From contig DATJVR010000010.1 of NCBI GenBank assembly GCA_035501735.1, positions 1 to 60,918 of the forward strand: 60,918 nucleotides of DNA, in the 5' to 3' direction. The position numbers and the translations under genes are program-made. The notes under the pieces are model-generated. The model did no database searches. It was not told where the DNA came from and saw only the letters and a list, made by a program, of their open reading frames with translations. Of the stretch, positions 50,869-58,405 are shown in pieces. The stretch comes from PNAI01 sp035501735. Lineage in GTDB: Bacteria; Pseudomonadota; Alphaproteobacteria; Rhizobiales; Xanthobacteraceae. Positions within the stretch are counted from its first letter, which is position 1. Each line of letters begins with the position of its first letter.

Positions 50869-51117
50869 CACGGAACTATGCGATCGGGGTATTACCGGCC
50901 GATAAATAACGCATCGCAGCATCTTACAATTCAATGCTTGTTATTCGGTGATGGGAAATTGATTCGAGTAGACGTTTTCTGAATAAATGAGGCAGTTCAG
51001 CCGGATACAACCGTTATTAACGTGTTTAAAAAAAATAAACCTGTAGGAGTTATTTTCTATCACTAGTTGCTGTCGAGCCTGAATTGGAGTTTCCAGCTCA
51101 AAAAAACGGTTCGTGAG

Positions 51118-51134
51118 TTGAGGGATTCCCTCAA
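51118..51134. promoter_or_regulatory. 17-nt palindrome just before the DUF2336 start
   Basis: TTGAGGGA-T-TCCCTCAA is symmetrical around one base and ends 7 nt before the ATG at 51142. As DNA it could be an operator, as RNA a tight hairpin covering the ribosome-binding region. Confidence 0.5.
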
Positions 51135-51141
51135 TACATCC

Positions 51142-52236
51142 ATGACTGCCACGAAATCACTGATTGCCGATCTTGAGGACGCGGTGCGCGCTGGGTCGCT
51201 TGATCGGCGCGTCGCAACAATGAGGCGTGTGACCGATCTTTTTCTTCACAGTTCAGAGACTCTGAGCGAAAAGCAAATTGGCTTATTCGATAGCGCACTA
51301 ATGCATATTGTGAAATGGGTCGAGAGCAATGCATTGGAGGAGCTCAGTCGACGTCTCGCTCCCGTACGCAATGCTCCAATGGGAGTCGTTCAGCATCTCG
51401 CGCGACACGATGATATCGCTGTAGCGGGACCGATCTTGTCTCAATCAGAACGGCTAAGCACGTCGGATTTGATTGAAATTGCAAAGAAGAAAAGCCAAGA
51501 GCATCTATTGGCAATATCTAGTCGAAACAAAATCGGCCAAGCAGTCACGGACATAATATTGGAGCGAGGAACCAATGATGTATTCTGTAAACTTGCGCAA
51601 AATGCAGGCGCCTCATTTTCTAAAGCAGGCGTTCAGACACTGATCAATAGCGCCAAGAACAACGAGATGCTGGCCGAAAGAATTGGACAACGTATCGATA
51701 TTCCGCGCCACATGATTCACGAACTCGTTTCGAGGGCAACGCATGCAGTGCGAATTAAGTTGCTTGCTACCGCCCCCCCAGAATTGCACGCGGATATCAA
51801 GGCTTTGCTCGTGAATATCTCAAGCGACGTCATTCATAAGATTGAGGCTCAACGTCCCAGCCCCGAAAGTGCAAAAGAATTCGTATTTACATTGAAACGA
51901 GAAAAACGGCTCAAAGAACCAATACTCTGCGAACTTGCAAAGAACGGCGAAATAGAAAAACTGACCGCTGCGCTCGCCGAGATGGCTTCCACTCGAATTG
52001 AATTGATCGATCGTCTTATGCACACGCTTCACTACGGTGGCCTGCTCGTCGCATGCAAAGCGGTCGATTTGCAATGGGATTCTGTAATAATCATTCTAAC
52101 GTATCGGCATCGGAATCACCCGATTGCTGAACCAGACCTCAATCACGCAAGGACTGAATACGCTGAACTCACCAAATCGACAGCAATGCGCTTGCTTGGA
52201 TTTTGGCAGGCCGAGGCTAGAATTCGAACACACTGA
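51142..52236 (+). CDS. DUF2336 family protein
   Basis: 364 residues from the ATG at 51142 (MTATKSLIADLEDAVRAGS); a TTG at 51067 would add 25. All-helical repeats like HEAT arms: RRVATMRRVTDLFLHSSETLSEKQIGLFDSALMHIV, LARHDDIAVAGPILSQSERLSTSDLIEIAKKKSQEHLLAISSR, then TLIN and MIHELVSRATHAVRIKLL. Function unknown; the family is common in alphaproteobacteria, often near regulators. Base composition is visibly lower in GC than the flanking genes, suggesting relaxed or foreign origin. Divergent from the PilZ gene. Confidence 0.87.
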   Translation: MTATKSLIADLEDAVRAGSLDRRVATMRRVTDLFLHSSETLSEKQIGLFDSALMHIVKWVESNALEELSRRLAPVRNAPMGVVQHLARHDDIAVAGPILSQSERLSTSDLIEIAKKKSQEHLLAISSRNKIGQAVTDIILERGTNDVFCKLAQNAGASFSKAGVQTLINSAKNNEMLAERIGQRIDIPRHMIHELVSRATHAVRIKLLATAPPELHADIKALLVNISSDVIHKIEAQRPSPESAKEFVFTLKREKRLKEPILCELAKNGEIEKLTAALAEMASTRIELIDRLMHTLHYGGLLVACKAVDLQWDSVIIILTYRHRNHPIAEPDLNHARTEYAELTKSTAMRLLGFWQAEARIRTH

Positions 52237-52343
52237 AACCCATCGGAAAATTCCCTGCAGGTGCAGCCTGGTCAAGTTTAAGAGCCTCGCATAGGAGACA
52301 CGCTGAAAAAAGCGCGCTGAGCTGATTAAACAGAGCTCAAGCG

Positions 52344-52724
52344 TCATCCCGGAATCCGCCAGGCAATCACACCTGCGGTGGAGCGTTCGCGCTCGCGCAC
52401 GGCGCCGTTGTCGTTGCCCGATTTGAGCACAACGAAACCTTGTCGCCGTACCGCGGTGACGATGCCGACATGGCCGCCTTTGGCATGCGCATAGACCGCA
52501 ATCACGCCGGGCGCCGGGCCATCCGCCGGCCGGCCGTAGCTCGCCCAATTGCGCGCGACCCAAAGTTCGCGCCACTGCTTCTGATCCTTGATGCCGAGAT
52601 AGGTGGCGAGCCAGCAGCCGCACCAGTCGTGTGGCGGACAGAGTTCCGGACGGTCCTCCGCACGCGGCGCGGTCGGCGCTCCGACAAAAAATGCCAGCAC
52701 AAAGGCAACACAAATCACGCGCAT
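52344..52724 (-). CDS. Secreted CHAP/NlpC-P60-like (TIGR02594-type) hydrolase
   Basis: 126 residues from the ATG at 52724 with GGGAGGGG upstream. Signal peptide (VICVAFVLAFFVGAPTAPRA), then WCGCWLATYLG (catalytic Cys region), RNWASYGRPADGPAPGVIAVY, GGHVGIVTAV (catalytic His) and SGNDNGAVRERERSTAGVIAWR. A papain-like peptidase or amidase acting on peptidoglycan is the likely activity. Stands alone. Confidence 0.83.
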   Translation of the reverse strand: MRVICVAFVLAFFVGAPTAPRAEDRPELCPPHDWCGCWLATYLGIKDQKQWRELWVARNWASYGRPADGPAPGVIAVYAHAKGGHVGIVTAVRRQGFVVLKSGNDNGAVRERERSTAGVIAWRIPG

Positions 52725-52868
52725 GTCCCCTCCCAGGGTCCACCACAACTGACGCCCACGGATCGTGACCGCCGACTAAGGCGTCATGTTGATCCGAATG
52801 TTACCAAATTTTGCCGAATGGCTTCGTTTTGAATCAAAAGCGCCGAATGCGCGGCGGCCTTCTGCGCT

Positions 52869-53261
52869 CTAGTTCGTTCGCATGACGCCGTTCGGCGTGA
52901 CCGCGCTTGCATGCCGACTCACGGCCATGGTGCGGACGATATTGTCCGCCAGACGGCACGCTTTTTCGAACAGCTCGGGCGATGATGTCGCTTGCGCGAA
53001 CGCGAGCGCACGCTGCATCCGGCGTTTGATGTCGCCCGGATTCCATCGTTCATGGCGCATGATGCTTTCGATCTCTCGCAGCGTGGCCGCGTAGAGATCG
53101 AAATTCCGATCGCTGAATGCGACGCCGCTCACCAGCAACAGCCTGGCAAGATGTTTTTGCCGCAAAGTCGCCCGCGCTATTTTTCTGCGGATAGCCAGGC
53201 AAAGGCACGAGCCCGCACCCGTAACGACAAAACCGAAACCGACTAACGCCACCAAGCTCAT
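52869..53261 (-). CDS. Membrane-anchored protein, paralogue of the next upstream gene
   Basis: 130 residues from the ATG at 53261 (GAGGA upstream). N-terminal helix (LVALVGFGFVVTGAGSCLCLAI), then a helical soluble domain: RQKHLARLLLVSGVAFSDRNFDLYAATLREIESIMRHERW, then MQRALAFAQATSSPELFEKACRLADNIVRTM. It matches the gene at 53284-53691 over this domain. I do not recognise a named family. Confidence 0.75.
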   Translation of the reverse strand: MSLVALVGFGFVVTGAGSCLCLAIRRKIARATLRQKHLARLLLVSGVAFSDRNFDLYAATLREIESIMRHERWNPGDIKRRMQRALAFAQATSSPELFEKACRLADNIVRTMAVSRHASAVTPNGVMRTN

Positions 53262-53283
53262 CGCAATTATCCTCGCGAACGAT

Positions 53284-53691
53284 CTACGCCGCCAGCCGCG
53301 CCACCGATTTGGCTAGCAATTTAATGAACGGCCGCACTTCCCACGGCAGCACCTTCGGATTGTGCACGGTGTAGCGCGTGATATTTTGGCTGACGCATTT
53401 GACCTTCTCGAACAGGTGCGTCGGCGCATCCTCTTTCGCGATCAACAGCGCCTGCGAGAGCCGCCAGTTCACTTCCGGCCGCTCCCAGCACTCCCGGCTC
53501 ATCAAGCAGACAATCTCCTTTATCGTGGCCTGATAGAGCTCGTGGTTGCGCGCGTTGATGGCGGTGGTGGCGAGCACAAGCAATGTCGCGAGGTACTGCT
53601 GCTTTGGCTCCCAAAGCGTTTCCTCGTCCGTGCGCAACCAATAAACCAGGCCCGCTCCCACCAGCAGCAGACCAACGAGCACGACCATCAT
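53284..53691 (-). CDS. Membrane-anchored protein, paralogue of the previous gene
   Basis: About 135 residues from the ATG at 53691 (the frame opens to 53727 with no ATG). N-terminal helix (MMVVLVGLLLVGAGLVYWL), then QQYLATLLVLATTAINARNHELYQATIKEIVCLMSRECW, WRLSQALLIAKEDAPTHLFEKVKCVSQNITRYTV. Aligns with the 52869-53261 protein (LYxATxxEIxxxM, ALxxA, LFEKxxxxxxNIxR). The two genes are 22 nt apart, so they form one unit. Function unknown. Confidence 0.75.
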   Translation of the reverse strand: MMVVLVGLLLVGAGLVYWLRTDEETLWEPKQQYLATLLVLATTAINARNHELYQATIKEIVCLMSRECWERPEVNWRLSQALLIAKEDAPTHLFEKVKCVSQNITRYTVHNPKVLPWEVRPFIKLLAKSVARLAA

Positions 53692-53936
53692 CCTAACACT
53701 CCGCCGCGCAAAATGAACGTGATGCAATTCCGCCGCCGCACCGCCATGACTTTCACACCAGCGGTTCGCTCAAATAATACCTGCTGTAACCCCGGATGAA
53801 AAAGAGCGCGGACTCTCTGTTCGGTAATTAATCTTAATCGCGGCGCAGGCCGCACAAAAAATCAGCGGCCGATATGCAATTTAACCAAACCTTGGCGGAG
53901 TCACAGACGCAGAGTCTTAGAATAGAATCCCTGAAA

Positions 53937-54010
53937 TCACGTCGGCAGACGAGCGTTCTTACGCTCTGGCATCTCCACGCGCTTGCCGCGCAGCATCGCG
54001 AACGTGCAGA
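53937..54010 (-). pseudogene. Remnant of the 3' end of pccB
   Basis: On the minus strand 53937-54010 reads C-T-F-A-M-L-R-G-K-R-V-E-M-P-E-R-K-N-A-R-L-P-T-stop. This matches the end of PccB (C-R-A-L-A-M-L-R-G-K-R-V-E-M-P-G-R-K-H-D-N-L-P-V-stop) with one codon lost and a few changes. The rest of the gene is absent. It lies about 50 bases past the pccB stop with a palindromic repeat between the two, so it is a leftover of a duplication, not a gene. Confidence 0.8.
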
Positions 54011-54021
54011 AGATTTTATTT

Positions 54022-54040
54022 CTTCCCCCTTGTGGGGAGG
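54022..54040. repeat. Short palindromic intergenic repeat
   Basis: CTTCCCC (54022-54028) pairs with GGGGAGG (54034-54040) with a 5-nt loop. The C/G-run hairpin of this kind is a common dispersed repeat between genes in rhizobial genomes, from my general knowledge. It sits exactly between pccB and its 3' remnant. Confidence 0.6.
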
Positions 54041-54051
54041 GTAAGAGACCG

Positions 54052-55584
54052 TCACACCGGCAAATTGTCATGCTTCCGTCCCGGCATTTCGACGCGCTTG
54101 CCGCGTAGCATCGCGAGCGCGCGGCAGATGCGCCGGCGCGTGGCGTGCGGCATTATCACGTCGTCGATATAGCCGCGCTCGGCCGCGATGAACGGCGACA
54201 AAAACCGCTCCTCGTATTCCTTGGTGCGCGCGGCGATCTTCTTGGCGTCCCCAATATCGCTGCGGAAGATGATCTCGACCGCGCCCTTCGCCCCCATCAC
54301 CGCGATCTGCGCCGTCGGCCAGGCGTAATTGAGATCGCCGCCCACGTGCTTGCTCGCCATCACGTCGTAGGCGCCGCCGAACGCCTTGCGCGCGATCACG
54401 GTCACGAGCGGCACCGTGCACTGGCTGTAGGCGAACAGAAGCTTCGCGCCGTGCTTGATCAGCCCGCCGTATTCCTGGTCGGTGCCGGGCAGGAAGCCAG
54501 GCACGTCCACGAAGGTGACGATCGGAATGCCGAACGCATCGCAGAAGCGCACGAAGCGCGCCGCCTTCCGGCTCGCGTCGGAATCGAGCACGCCCGCCAG
54601 CACCATCGGCTGGTTGGCGACGAAGCCGACCGTGCGTCCGGCCATGCGGCCGAATCCGCAGACGATGTTTTTCGCGAACGCCTCCGAGATTTCGAAGAAA
54701 TCTCCCTCGTCCACCACTTTGAGGATCAGTTCCTTGATGTCGTAGGGTTTGTTTGGGCTATCGGGGATCAGCGTGTCGAGCGATTTATCCTCGCGCTCGA
54801 TGTCGTCCGCGCTCGGCCATTCCGGTACGCCCACCGCGTTGTTGGCGGGGAGGAAATCGATCAGCCGCCGCATCTGCAACAGGCACTCAACGTCGTTCTC
54901 GTAGGCGCCGTCCGCCACCGCCGATTTCGTTGTGTGCACCGACGCCCCGCCGAGCTCTTCCGCGGTGATGACCTCGTTCGTCACGGTCTTCACGACGTCC
55001 GGCCCGGTGACGAACATGTAGCTTGTGTCTTTCACCATGAAGATGAAGTCGGTCATGGCTGGCGAATAGACGTCGCCGCCCGCGCACGGTCCCATGATCA
55101 CCGAAATCTGCGGAATCACGCCAGAGGCCACCACGTTGCGCTTGAACACCTCGCCGTAGCCGCCGAGCGCTGCCACGCCTTCCTGAATACGCGCGCCGCC
55201 CGCGTCGAACAGCCCGATGATCGGCGCGCGCGCCGTCATCGCCATATCCTGCACCTTGATGATTTTGCGCGCGTGCGTTTCCGACAACGAGCCGCCGAAC
55301 ACCGTAAAATCCTTGGCGAACAGATAGACCGTGCGGCCGTTCACCGTGCCCCAGCCGGTGACCACGCCGTCGCCGGGGATTTTCGTCTTGTCCATCCCGA
55401 ATTCGGTCGAGCGGTGCTCGACGAACATATCGAATTCCTCGAACGAGCCCTTGTCGAGCAGGAGCTCGATGCGCTCGCGCGCGGTGAGCTTGCCTTTTGC
55501 GTGCTGCGCTTCGATCCGCGCCTGCCCGCCCCCCTCGCGCGCCTTGGCGCGCCGCTGTTCGAGCTTGTCGAGAATCTCCTTCAT
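54052..55584 (-). CDS. pccB: Propionyl-CoA carboxylase beta (carboxyltransferase) subunit
   Basis: 510 residues from the ATG at 55584, the usual length (the frame opens to 55704 over the divergent gene start, not used). Motifs: KEILDKLEQRRAKAREGGGQARIEAQHAKGKLTARERIELLLDKGSFEEFDMFVEHRSTEFGM, GLFDAGGARIQEGVAALGGYGEVFKRN, ISVIMGPCAGGDVYSPAMTDF, TAEELGGASVHT and the second-domain FVDVPGFLPGTDQEYGGLIKHGAKLLFAYSQ. These are clear PCC beta marks. Converts propionyl-CoA to methylmalonyl-CoA with PccA. Confidence 0.95.
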   Translation of the reverse strand: MKEILDKLEQRRAKAREGGGQARIEAQHAKGKLTARERIELLLDKGSFEEFDMFVEHRSTEFGMDKTKIPGDGVVTGWGTVNGRTVYLFAKDFTVFGGSLSETHARKIIKVQDMAMTARAPIIGLFDAGGARIQEGVAALGGYGEVFKRNVVASGVIPQISVIMGPCAGGDVYSPAMTDFIFMVKDTSYMFVTGPDVVKTVTNEVITAEELGGASVHTTKSAVADGAYENDVECLLQMRRLIDFLPANNAVGVPEWPSADDIEREDKSLDTLIPDSPNKPYDIKELILKVVDEGDFFEISEAFAKNIVCGFGRMAGRTVGFVANQPMVLAGVLDSDASRKAARFVRFCDAFGIPIVTFVDVPGFLPGTDQEYGGLIKHGAKLLFAYSQCTVPLVTVIARKAFGGAYDVMASKHVGGDLNYAWPTAQIAVMGAKGAVEIIFRSDIGDAKKIAARTKEYEERFLSPFIAAERGYIDDVIMPHATRRRICRALAMLRGKRVEMPGRKHDNLPV

Positions 55585-55694
55585 CAAGGCCTCGCAAGAA
55601 TCCTCGAGCGTTTGAATAGCATCCTTGGCACTGCGGCACGAGCCCATTAGATTACCGGCCTCACGTTGCCTGTGCACCAGCGCCGGAATTCGTT

Positions 55695-57347
55695 GTGAAT
55701 TCACCCCCGACCGATCCCCAGCTGCAAGGCGCGCTCGCGCTTCATCGCATGGGCAACCTGCGCGCCGCCATGGACGGCTACATCCAGGTCTTGCAGCGCG
55801 ATCCGCAAAATGCCGACGCGCTTTATTACGTTGCCATGGTCGCCATGCAGGAGGGCAATTACGCCGATGGCGTGAAGCTTGCCCAGCGCGCGCTCTCGAT
55901 CGCGCCGCAGGCGCGAGTGCACAATCTGCTCGGCCAGGCCTATGCGCGGGTTGGCGACTTGCAGCAGGCGATCGCGGGTTACGATCACGCCATCCAGATG
56001 CAGCCGGATTTCGCCGACGCCTATGGCAATCGCGCTAATGCCTACGCCATGGTGGGCCGTTTTTCCGAGGCGCTGGCCGATTACGACCGCGCGCTCGCGC
56101 TGCGTCCGAATTCCTTCGAAGACTGGAGCAATCGCGGCGCGCTGCTGCACGATATCGACCGCCTCGACGAGGCGCTCGCGAGCTACGAGCGCGCCATCGC
56201 GCTCAAGCCCGATTTCGCCGGCGGTCATTTCAATCGCGGCAACGTGCTGCGCGACCTCGCACAGATCGCCGACGCGCGCGCGGCCGGCACCGGCGTAGTG
56301 GCCGATACTGCGAAGTTCGATGCGGCCGAAGCCGCCTATACCAAGGCTATCGCGATCGAGCCGCAGTTGCACGATGCCTTCGTCGGCCGCGCCCTCGTGC
56401 ATCTGCTGCGCGGCGATTGGGAGAAAGGTTTCCCCGACTACGCGCATCGCACCAAAGTCGGCCCTCCGACCTTCGTTCCGCTCGACGACCCGTTATGGAC
56501 CGGTGAAAACCTCGCCAACGAACGCCTCGTCCTGGTAACCGAGCAGGGCTTGGGCGACACGATCAACCTCTGCCGTTTCGCTCCGCTGTTGGCCGCACGC
56601 GGCTTCGACGTGACGATCCTCACCCGCAAGGCCATGCAGCCCCTGCTCGCGTGCTTGCCCAAGGTGAAAATCGCCACCTCGGCCGACGAATTGAAGCAGG
56701 ACCCGCGCCCGCTTCGCTGGCTGCCGCTCATGAGCATTCCCGGCGTGCTCGGCATCCGCCCGGACACGATTCCGGCCGAAGTCCCCTATCTCTCGGCCTC
56801 GCCCGAGCGCATCGCTGCCTGGGCGGCGCGCATCGGCGGCACCGGCTTCAAGATCGGCATCAACTGGACTTCCGGTCACTCGGAAAATCTGCATTTCATC
56901 AAGCGCAATATTCCGCTCGCCGCATTGGCGCCGTTGGCCGCGCTGCCCGGCGTCCGGCTCATTTCGCTGCAGAAGGGTCCCGCAGCCAACGATATCGTGA
57001 AAGTCGCGTTCCGCGTCGAGACCCTCGATGCCGATCCCGATCCCGACGCCGATTTGTTCCTCGACACCGCCGCCGCGATGATGCAGCTCGATCTGGTGAT
57101 CACCTGCGACACGTCGGTGGCGCATCTCGCCGGCGCGCTCGGCCGGCCGGTGTTCACCGCCCTGCCGATGATCGCGGATTGGCGCTGGCTGCTCACGCGT
57201 GACGACACGCCGTGGTATCCCACCATGAAATTGTTCCGCCAAAACGCGCCCAACGATTGGTCCGGTGCGCTCGCGCGCATGGCGCAGGCTGTGCGCGCTA
57301 AGATTTCAAATGGCCGATCACCGTCGCGGCCGCCTGCATCTCCCTGA
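55695..57347 (+). CDS. TPR protein with C-terminal glycosyltransferase-like (GT9/GT41-like) domain
   Basis: 550 residues. N-terminal half (about 5-230) holds at least five tetratricopeptide repeats (MGNLRAAMDGYIQVLQRDPQNADALYY; VGDLQQAIAGYDHAIQMQPDFADAYGNRANAYAMVGRF; RLDEALASYERAIALKPDFAGGHFNRGNVL). The C-terminal half resembles GT-B fold transferases: NERLVLVTEQGLGDTINLCRFAPLLAARGF, then FKIGINWTSGHSENLHF and LVITCDTSVAHLAGALGRPVFTALP. Possibly an O-linked or heptosyl-type transferase on unknown acceptors. Its end overlaps ATP12 by 50 bp on the opposite strand. Confidence 0.87.
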   Translation: MNSPPTDPQLQGALALHRMGNLRAAMDGYIQVLQRDPQNADALYYVAMVAMQEGNYADGVKLAQRALSIAPQARVHNLLGQAYARVGDLQQAIAGYDHAIQMQPDFADAYGNRANAYAMVGRFSEALADYDRALALRPNSFEDWSNRGALLHDIDRLDEALASYERAIALKPDFAGGHFNRGNVLRDLAQIADARAAGTGVVADTAKFDAAEAAYTKAIAIEPQLHDAFVGRALVHLLRGDWEKGFPDYAHRTKVGPPTFVPLDDPLWTGENLANERLVLVTEQGLGDTINLCRFAPLLAARGFDVTILTRKAMQPLLACLPKVKIATSADELKQDPRPLRWLPLMSIPGVLGIRPDTIPAEVPYLSASPERIAAWAARIGGTGFKIGINWTSGHSENLHFIKRNIPLAALAPLAALPGVRLISLQKGPAANDIVKVAFRVETLDADPDPDADLFLDTAAAMMQLDLVITCDTSVAHLAGALGRPVFTALPMIADWRWLLTRDDTPWYPTMKLFRQNAPNDWSGALARMAQAVRAKISNGRSPSRPPASP

Positions 57348-58074
57348 AGCGGAATTCGCGCCGCTCAAGCATGAAGTGATCGCGTCCCCATTGCGCCATC
57401 TGGAAATCCTCGTCCACATGCGCGGCCGCCCACACCGTTGAAACATCGAGCCGCCCGTGCAGCAGCGCCAGCGCGAGCAGCGCCGATCCGGTGAGCGTCG
57501 TCACCGAATGCAGTGCGCCGAGCCGCCAAACATCCGTCGGAATGCTCTTTCGCGCATTGGCCAGCGCGCTTTCCGGCTGCGCCATGGGCATGACGCCTTC
57601 GGTCAATATGAAGCGCGCATCGAATGAATCCCGTGCCCAAGTGAGCACGGGATCCCAATGCTGTTGCTGTAGCGCCCGCAAGCCTTCCGGCCCTTGCGCG
57701 CGATAGAGGATCAAATCGCTGGCGAGATAGTTCGCGACCTCGTCGGCAACCGGCGCGGGCGCGTCCGTCACCCCATCGATGATGGAATTGGCGAGTCGTG
57801 TGAGCGGCATCGTCGCCGGATCGACGACCTCGCGCTGTGCCTCCCATTCGGCTGCGATGGCTTGCGCGAGCCGATCGTTCGGCACCGCCAGCGTGCGCCG
57901 CGCCGGCGTGCGCACCGGCTTACCGTCGAGCAGGATGTCAAACCCGCGACGGCCTTCGCCGACCTCGGCGCACTGGTAAAAACGCCGCCGCAATTGCGGC
58001 CGCATGGCCCGTCGCGCCGCGTCCATCGGATTGGCCGGCTCATCTGCAAAAATATCAGCAAAAATATCGCGCAT
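57298..58074 (-). CDS. ATP12-family F1-ATPase assembly chaperone
   Basis: 258 residues from the ATG at 58074. PF07542-type protein: RRFYQCAEVGEGRRGFDILLDGKPVRTPARRTLAVPNDRLAQAIAAEWEAQREVVDPATMPLTRLANSIIDGV, then ASDLILYRAQGPEGLRALQQQHWDPVLTWARDSF and a C-terminal helical end. Helps fold the F1 alpha subunit. Convergent overlap of 50 bp with the TPR gene. Confidence 0.9.
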   Translation of the reverse strand: MRDIFADIFADEPANPMDAARRAMRPQLRRRFYQCAEVGEGRRGFDILLDGKPVRTPARRTLAVPNDRLAQAIAAEWEAQREVVDPATMPLTRLANSIIDGVTDAPAPVADEVANYLASDLILYRAQGPEGLRALQQQHWDPVLTWARDSFDARFILTEGVMPMAQPESALANARKSIPTDVWRLGALHSVTTLTGSALLALALLHGRLDVSTVWAAAHVDEDFQMAQWGRDHFMLERREFRFREMQAAATVIGHLKS

Positions 58075-58405
58075 TGTCCTGTTTGTGCAGCGCAACATCA
58101 CGTTAGTGCGAGGATCTAGAACAAACACCGAAAATAACCATTTTCTGGCACATATCTTAGCAATTGAGTGATCAGTGGAGTGGTCTATGCCATCCTCCTG
58201 CCGCTTGAGGATGGCATAAATCCGGTTCGGACCTGCCGTTCACAAGCCGCTGTTATGTCACCAGGAAGGTAGCGTTTGCTGGCCTCGTCTACTAACATCC
58301 CGGCCCTGGATTCGGCATGAAAAATGCCTGTCCAAGGGGGAGAGAATCGCCAGCGTTACGTCACGACCCTTCGACCTTGCATCGAGGCGCGTGCACGAGG
58401 AGTGA
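58075..58405. other. Intergenic region upstream of the Fe-S oxidoreductase
   Basis: 331 bases between divergent genes. The left part (58110-58170) is AT-rich and probably holds the ATP12 promoter. A strong hairpin lies at 58186-58218. No gene seen. Confidence 0.5.
58186..58218. promoter_or_regulatory. 12-bp inverted repeat with 9-nt loop in the oxidoreductase leader
   Basis: TATGCCATCCTC (58186-58197) pairs perfectly with GAGGATGGCATA (58207-58218). It lies 187 bp before the oxidoreductase start. A leader hairpin, operator pair, or intergenic repeat are all possible. No T run follows, so it is not a classical terminator. Confidence 0.55.

Noticed and set aside
54145..55650. 501-codon plus-strand frame opposite pccB
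   Set aside because: Shadow frame; rich in Arg, His and Asp with no domain, while pccB is complete on the other strand.
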